A stretch of DNA of 64,000 nt, from contig NC_053114.1 in NCBI RefSeq assembly GCF_010015445.1, forward strand, positions 21,339,224 to 21,403,223, given 5' to 3'. How positions within the stretch are numbered: position 1 is the first letter of the stretch; each line of letters starts with the position of its first letter. The notes beneath the pieces were generated by a model. The model was given only the letters and a program-made list of their open reading frames with translations, ran no database searches and was not told the DNA's origin. The position numbers were made by a program, and so were the translations under genes. This document shows, piece after piece, positions 57,300-64,000 of this stretch. Origin of the DNA: Perca fluviatilis. Taxonomy: Eukaryota; Chordata; Actinopteri; Perciformes; Percidae.

Positions 57300-60200
57300 A
57301 TGGATCAGGGAGAGATGGTGAGTCTAAAATTGATTTTACTGCCATTTAAACCGTTTACAATTCTGTTTAAAGTAGATTTGTACTGTTTTCACGTGTAAAG
57401 CAATTCTTATAGATACATTTGAAAGTAAAATGTTAGAAGGCTAACTTATATCTTGTCAGCCAAATAAGTTAATGCTAGCTAGTTTACTGGCAGCTAACAT
57501 TACAATTTATAAACCAACACCATCTTAGTTTACAGTAAATTGTGCCGTCGTCGTGTGAAATGGAAACCTTAGTTTAGGACAGTAGCAGGTGTAGTTCTCA
57601 GGACCAGGTCAGCCATTTAGTAACGTGCACACATGCGTGACCTGTCGCCATTTTGCAACTTTTACCTGCAATAGCAGAAAAGAATGTGACGCACACACAG
57701 CCTGACTTTAAGATGATTTACCAATAAGCAATACGTGCAGAATAAGTTTATAACACGGCTGTTAAAGTTAACGCGTTACTATCGCGGGGGGAATCTTTTT
57801 TTTTTTTTTAACTACAAACACGTTTTTAACATTGTTTAAACAGAGCAGCCAATGTTTTTGCAAGCTGACGGCAGTGTGTGTGGCTTGCTAAAACGCGGAG
57901 ATTGAAGGAGAGAAGTGTAATTTATGGTTCTGTGGAGGCTCCACTTTATCCGTAGCCTACGTAAGTGGCCTGAAGTTTACTTGTGTGGAGGAGTGTGCAT
58001 CGAGCCGAGGCGCGCAGGTGTGTGTGTGTAGGGGGGGGATTTTAAACAAAAGTATAAATCAAGAGAGATGGCTGCAGTAATGTTAAATGCACTGATACTG
58101 AGCTGAAATGAAAGGTGCGCTGCAACATGTGTCTTCAGTCAGAATCATCAGTGCTGGGGGATGTTGAGTGAGAGGGAGTGGTGACTACAGAAGGAGAGGC
58201 GGCTGCATTTTCTAAAGGGAACTATTTTCTCCAGAGAGATAAATATGTTGTACTTAAAGATTTTCCCATAACATGCTATCAGGTTTTCTGGACTAATATT
58301 TTACAGTTTTGTGGTGTTAATTGGTTTATAAGCACTGAGCATTTGTATGGCTTAAGAAAGATGTATAATGTTGAAAGCCCCATTAGACTCAAAGTTTTCA
58401 TTATTTCATCAGACACAATTGAAAATATTTATTTTTTTACCTATTAATTTATAGAAAATATGGACATACAGTGTAATGCTCTATGATTGTGTATGTGGCA
58501 CATACTGCCAAATAAACTGTAGAAGCTAAAATGTGTGACTAATATGATATATGATATGACTTGCAGGAAGAAGATTTGACAACCATTCGTGGTCACTGTG
58601 ACAGCCCTTTAAATTCTTCAGGTCAGTAAAGTCATAATTAGGACAACTCGTGATATGAATTTGCACTTAATGATCTCTTTTTGGTCATTTTGCTGGTACA
58701 CATTAAAATGTCTGGTATAGAATGTTTGTTTGGAAATATTGTCATGGAAATCAGTGTTGGTTTGGTGCATGAGACTCAGAAAGTTGATGTGTTGCATGGC
58801 AAAGGCTCGATTTGATTATTCCACCTGCAGTTTTGTTGATAAATCCAACTTTCTGAGTCTCATGCAGGGTTATCTCTGCCATTATAGAGCTTAGGGGCAG
58901 CGCTGAAGCATAAAAACATAAAAACAATTTGGACAGCATCTGGACTGTGAACATAGACTGTATAGAAGCCGATGAATGGGAGGGGCTCCTGCTTGTTGTC
59001 TTCTGGACACGTGCTGTATGATGGACACAAACTGTCACAACCACACACACACACCATGCATGTTGCACACGCAGCCCCAGGTACAGCCCACACATTAGAT
59101 AGTGTGTGGTGGAAAAAGAGAGGGACTTGTGTTTGTCTGTGAGTATAAAGTTAATAATCATTTGCATAATACATGTGAATGTAGAAGTGCAGTCTGTGTA
59201 CATTGTAAATTGACTCTTTGTTGTTGTTATATATACATTTTACTTTTTCTATTATTGCTAAAATTGTATTTTAATTATTGTTTTTGTGTGAAGCACATTG
59301 TATTGCTGCCATGTATGAAATGCGCTATACAAATAAATCTGTCTTGCCTTACAGCTGATCAAGGGATGAATCCATCTGGACACCAGAATGAGGTAAGATA
59401 GAGGCTACACATGGGATATTATGTTAGATGGACAAAGAGAGATGGATCTTAAGAACAGTTATTTTACAGGAACGAAACTGTCACATGCGTCGTCTTGAGA
59501 AACTCAGAAGACATCATGCTTTGTGTGAGGAGAGATACAGGAAATCTAGTATTGAGCAAGCAAATAAAGAGCGTGAGAGGACTCTCCATCTACACACGCT
59601 GTTGAATGTGGTCAGTGATAATGCTATTGATTTTAATAGTACAGGAGCCAGTTAAGTCAATGTGAGTAACACTATTATTGATAGGTTGAATAGGGTGACC
59701 ACCTTTCATGCATTGTACTGGAGACTCACACATGAACCTTTCTCCCGCCTCCTGCAATTATCGCACAAAAATCTCCATCAGCTGTCATATATAAAGGTAA
59801 ATATGATGCATAATGCGCGAGCTTGTAGACTTCATGTGAGCACTTGTAGACCATGAGGTCACAGGAAAAAAAACATGAGTTTGTAGAAAAAATCTGAACT
59901 TGTAAATTGAGATTTTCACTCAAAAAATTCACACAACCGTGATCTGAATGTGATGTTACAGAAAAAATAACACTAATTCACAAATGTGTAGATTTATTTT
60001 ACCATAGATACAATGGCAGTAGCACATTTGTAATGTAACTTTTTTTTGTGATATATATATATTTTTTTTCTTGTTTTTTATTACTTGAGTCCATTTTCCA
60101 GCACAACCACAACATTGCTAACAACATCTTAATCAGTCACTGCAACTTTACATACATCTCACATCACAAAGCTCCATGCTACACTAAATGAGGAAGACAG

Positions 60201-63200
60201 AGTTGTCCCTCATCTGGCCATAGAAACCCTGCTTTCCCTGTTCTGTTGGCTCAGAGCTCCACAGCCGTAGTCCACAGGTACAAATTAGTTTTGCACCAAA
60301 TATATCGCAAGAAGTGTTGCAAAAGTCGAGGCGCACAGTTTCACCGCTTGGTGATGCGGAGAGCACTATATAAAATTGTAGTGACAGATTTGAGAGGTTG
60401 TAATCACTGGGTGTGATGTGATGGAAAATGAACCTAAGTAAAAAAAAAATGATGGGTAAATGTTGCATTAAAAGTTTGCAGCTATCATTGTATCTATGTA
60501 AAAATCAATTGACACGTTTGTGAATTTTTTTTTTCTGTGATTTCACATTCAGATCACAGGTGTGTGAATTTTTTTCAATAGGTGAAAATTTTTCTCTTAC
60601 AAGATCAGATTTTTGTTCTACAAGCTCTCACATTTTGCACCATATTTACCTTCATAGTCATAAATTACTGCGGCAGAAATATAAGCTATAAGTTTATGTT
60701 GTTTTCCCTGTGTAGGTATTTTTAAAGTGGAAAATGAAAACAATCCAACAGCTACCTGTAATGACTGCCTATAACTGCATCCTCAATAATAATGCGGTCA
60801 TCAGCTACAAGTTTATGAGAAAAGTTCAGCAGCACCATAAGAAGAGCTGTAGCTAGTAACATTAGCATTATGTTTTATTATGCTCAGCAACTGTAATCAT
60901 TCAGTCAAAGCATTCTTGCCATAGGCCCTCATACATGTTATCGGTTCATTATGGCTGCTGTTTAAACTCACGCCGTAAGTCAACTAGCCTGCAACACAAA
61001 TCAAACATAGCCTACCTTTCTGTCATGCCAATGTAAAATTCCTACTTTTTAAGCAAACACACCTAGCAATCTCTTCCTCTTTCTGCATCATGTTTTTATT
61101 GAACAACATGGCATCATAACTGGCTTAAGTGGGCCATTGCAGGATGATCCAGTATTTAGCCTGAGTTGTAGGTTTCATATTTTTTCCAAGTAAGGTTTTG
61201 CTTTGTGTAGGTCATTGTATTATAGATTTTGTTTTATAAAATCACAGTGTTGTACATAATCTCAAGTAATAATAAGCCTACATGAATCCCACCATAATAT
61301 GTCACATTTTCATCATCAGGTTAATCTGTAAAAAAAATGCTTGTTAGGCTTTATCCATCATCATCATCATCAGTGTCAAAGATTACAGCTTTTAAAAGGT
61401 CACCAAAAGGTAGAGTAGAGTCAGTCAGTTTAGCAGGTTATACTAGGTACGTTAGATGTGGTGCATAGTAATACTAATATGGAATGTAGTGGGAGAGGAA
61501 TTCTAAAATAAATTAGTTTTAACAGAACAATTATCAATAAGTAAATGGCATACATTTATTTTAACTAACAACAATAATTGTTTGTTTTGTATTTGATCCC
61601 CAGGAAATGGACCAGAGCTCTTCTGACTCTACAGTGATCCTTGAACTAAGTTCCGTTCCCTAAAAAGGAGGACATAAGTGTTCCTGAACTCAAGAGAGCA
61701 GAAAGTGTATTTGTAAGTTCACATACAATCCAATGCACAACTTGGTCTGACAATAACAGTAGTGGGGGAAATTGTCTTGGTTTTAACCTGTTAAGTCCAG
61801 TAACTGGTACTGGTTCCACAGCACAGTAAGTGGTCGCAGCTATTGTAAATTTGTGCTTATTGACAACTCTAGGTTAATCACAGCCTCATGGAACTTTAAG
61901 ACCCAACATCTGAAACTCTAGACCAATACTTTTCTGAGCAATTTTCAGAAAATATACAAATCTTATTGGCTCACTGACACTGATGGGATTCTGCCTACTC
62001 CTCCGTATTACTACTTTTGGTATTTAATGATATGGCATTTCTTCTGTAATCAATGGTATTAAAGCAATTTGATTCGGTGTCTAAAAGTATTGAAGTCCAA
62101 ATACCCAGCCCTACTAGAAAATGTAACAAAGTTGGTGTAGCAACTAATCGCACATAATTGACCACAGAAATGGCCATCACTAGGCATGACTATATTTTAT
62201 AAATATTGATACATCAGGTGAATTTAAAAATGTTTATGAACCTTTTTTAACCTATTTGATAGAAAAAAATTGACATAGCCTACACCAACCTTTTTTTAAA
62301 TATGAGATTATGGTGTGAAAAATGTTATTTCCCCTTGCAGGATTAATTAAATTTCGGCTTCTTTTTTAGCTTACCAGAAAAACTCTTGGATATTGTACAG
62401 ATGAATCAATCAGCCTTGAAGACAGTGAGGACAGTGAGGACGAGTAACGCTCCCTACTCAGTTTCTGACTCAGAAGATTCCCTTTAGAGAAAGAAGTTCA
62501 AGTGCACCGGGTGCGAAAGGCAAAAAGAGGCAGAAAAAGAGAAGAGAGGTAGAGAAAGAAAGGGTAGCAGAAAGAGGAAGAAAGAAAGGAGGAAAGATGT
62601 CAAGTTTACATGAGAGGGAGTACGTTTCACCTTCAGTTTCTGAGTCAGAGGATTCCCTTTCAGAGAAAGAAGTTCAAGTGCACTGTGATAATAGAGAGGC
62701 AGTGAGAGGAAGAGCGAGGAGAAGAGAGGCAGAGGGAGGAAGAGCGGAGAGAAGAAGGGCAGAGAGAAGAGAGGAAGAGAGAGGAGAAGAGAGGAAGAGA
62801 GAGGAAGAGAGAGGAGAAGAGAGGCAGAGAGGAGAGAGGAAGAGAGAGGAGAAGAGAGGCAGAGGGACAAAGAGCAGAGAGAAGAGAGGAAGAGAGAGGA
62901 AGAGAGGCAGAGGGACGAAGAGCGAAGAGAAGAGAGGAAGAACGAGGAAAACTGAGGAGAAAAAAGGCAAAGAGAAGAAAAGCGAGCAGAAGAGATGCAG
63001 AGGGAGGAAAAGAGAAAGGAGACAAGATGTCAGTCACATGAGAGAGTATGTTCCACCTTCAGTTTCTGAGTCAGAAGATTCCCTTTCAGAGGACAAGTGC
63101 ACCAAGATAAAAAAGAGGCAAAGAGAGGAAGAGAAGAGCGACACTGAGCGTAATAGTGAGAGGAAGAGAAGAAAGGCAGAGAGAGGAAAAAAGAAAAGTG

Positions 63201-64000
63201 AGGTACTGAGAGAAAGCAAGCAAGGGAGAGGGGTGCTGAAAGGAAAAGCCAAAGTAAGAAATGAGCAGAAGGGAAGAGAGAAAGGAGAAAAACTGTCAAA
63301 CTCAAGTTCCTCATCAGACAATGAAGACTCTGAATCTTCTAGTGACTGTGATGAGGTTTCAGTCATGACATTAAAAAAGAGAGACGATGGGGGCAGAATA
63401 TACAGTAAAAAAACAATACTGCTGCTTTTGCTTTTGCCATTCAGTAAAATGGCGCTCGCTCACTTGGAGGCAAGACATAGTAATATACCAGAGGTGAAAA
63501 GAGCAGTAAAAGTTTTCCGAAAGGATCTAAAGAACGGAGAATTCAACTTGATCTCCTAAGAAATAGAGGTAACCGTATACATAACAATAAGGTGCTTAAA
63601 GATGGAAGAGGAGTGATGATCCCAAGTCAGCAGAACAGTGAGCTTGTCACCCCAAATGAATATATGCACTGCATTAATTGTGAGGCATTACTCAAAAGGA
63701 AAGGCTTGTGGAGGCAATACGCAAAGATGTCATCTGGCCAAGAAAGTTGGTTCCTTAGCACCAGGAAAAACTAGAGTACAATAATCACTTTGTGCTTTAT
63801 GCAGCCAGTCCCAGATGATGTCAACAAAAATCTTTGGAAACTTGTAAATGACATGCATCAGGATGAAATAACAGACACAATTCGAAGTGAAAACTGCATA
63901 CTAAGACTTTGAGAGAAGCTTTACAGTAAGCTTGGACATGACGTAACAAAACACCGAATACATCAGGCAAAAGATGAGAGAGACCGGAAGACTAATGCAT
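57300..64000 (+). pseudogene. Frame-broken multicopy-type gene, possibly Crypton-related (runs off window)
   Basis: Candidate exons: 57300-57317 (MDQGEM), 58567-58621 (EEDLTTIRGHCDSPLNSS), 59355-59392 (DQGMNPSGHQNE) and 59470-59640 (ERNCHMRRLEKLRRHHALCE...), all with GT-AG borders. Then 61604 onward (EMDQSSSDSTVILELSSV), where a stop interrupts what looks like a continuing frame (KKEDISVPELKRAESVF). From about 62372 comes an acidic/serine block with three copies of SVSxSEDSLSE, then a long Arg/Glu-rich tract, then a degenerate Cys/His region (HLEARHSNIPEVKRAVK; EYMHCINCEALLKRKGLW) with frameshifts near 63430 and 63550. The tail resembles a large fish protein family that I associate with Crypton tyrosine recombinases. 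The catalytic part would lie beyond 64 kb. This identification is from memory and tentative. Confidence 0.45.
62500..63310 (+). repeat. Long purine-rich (GA) strand-asymmetric tract
   Basis: The plus strand is nearly all A and G for hundreds of bases, especially 62690-63030 (GAGAGGAAGAGAGAGGAGAA-type units). It is translated in one frame as R/E/K repeats and on the other strand as Ser/Leu repeats. Such tracts expand by slippage and can form triplexes. Confidence 0.85.

Noticed and set aside
62484..63366. Several minus-strand Ser/Leu-rich open frames of about 100-130 residues
   Set aside because: Shadows of the purine-rich tract; no complexity and no start context or splice support.

Overview
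The window is vertebrate nuclear DNA and almost certainly a teleost fish. It has spliced genes with GT-AG introns, vertebrate-type proteins (PINCH, golgin-45, XPG, TRMT10C, TXNL4B, NKPD1-like), and dense fish-style mobile DNA: Tc1-like elements, many hAT-type MITEs with 8-bp target duplications, tRNA-headed SINEs, and L2-, L1/Tx1- and Rex-like LINE remnants. There are no bacterial-style operons, CRISPR arrays or plasmid features.

Layout. 1-4.3 kb: no recognised gene; a degraded Tc1-like transposon with a nested insertion, then a hAT-type MITE. 4.3-11.1 kb (+): three exons of an NKPD1-like KAP-family P-loop protein whose N-terminal exon(s) are not seen. 14.1-23.3 kb (-): a complete PINCH gene (lims1-like) with two alternative 3' terminal structures, both checked in frame. 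23.4-31.4 kb: mostly repeats (SINE, a LINE inside a TIR element, MITEs) plus a relic first coding exon of an fbxl3-like gene. 31.4-32.7 kb (-): txnl4b, head-to-head with trmt10c (33.2-34.8 kb, +). trmt10c carries an apparent one-base frame break. 36.4-40.9 kb (-): blzf1 (golgin-45), complete and in frame. 42.2-50.9 kb (+): ercc5 (XPG), exons 1-13 in frame and ending at a U12-type AT-AC donor; the last exons are not found in the remaining 13 kb. 51-57 kb: SINE, degraded LINE and a tandem duplication. 57.3-64 kb (+): an exon-containing but frame-broken, multicopy-type gene with a Ser/Glu/Asp and Arg/Glu-rich middle and a degenerate zinc-finger region. I tentatively associate it with the fish Crypton (tyrosine recombinase) family.

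The genes are unrelated housekeeping functions: integrin/ILK adhesion scaffold, spliceosome-associated thioredoxin fold, mitochondrial RNase P, Golgi stacking, nucleotide excision repair. Two pairs are divergent (txnl4b/trmt10c, 550 bp between ATGs; blzf1/ercc5, 1.24 kb), which suggests shared promoters. Exon boundaries were assigned by hand from splice sites, reading phase and remembered homologues. No alignment or database search was run.
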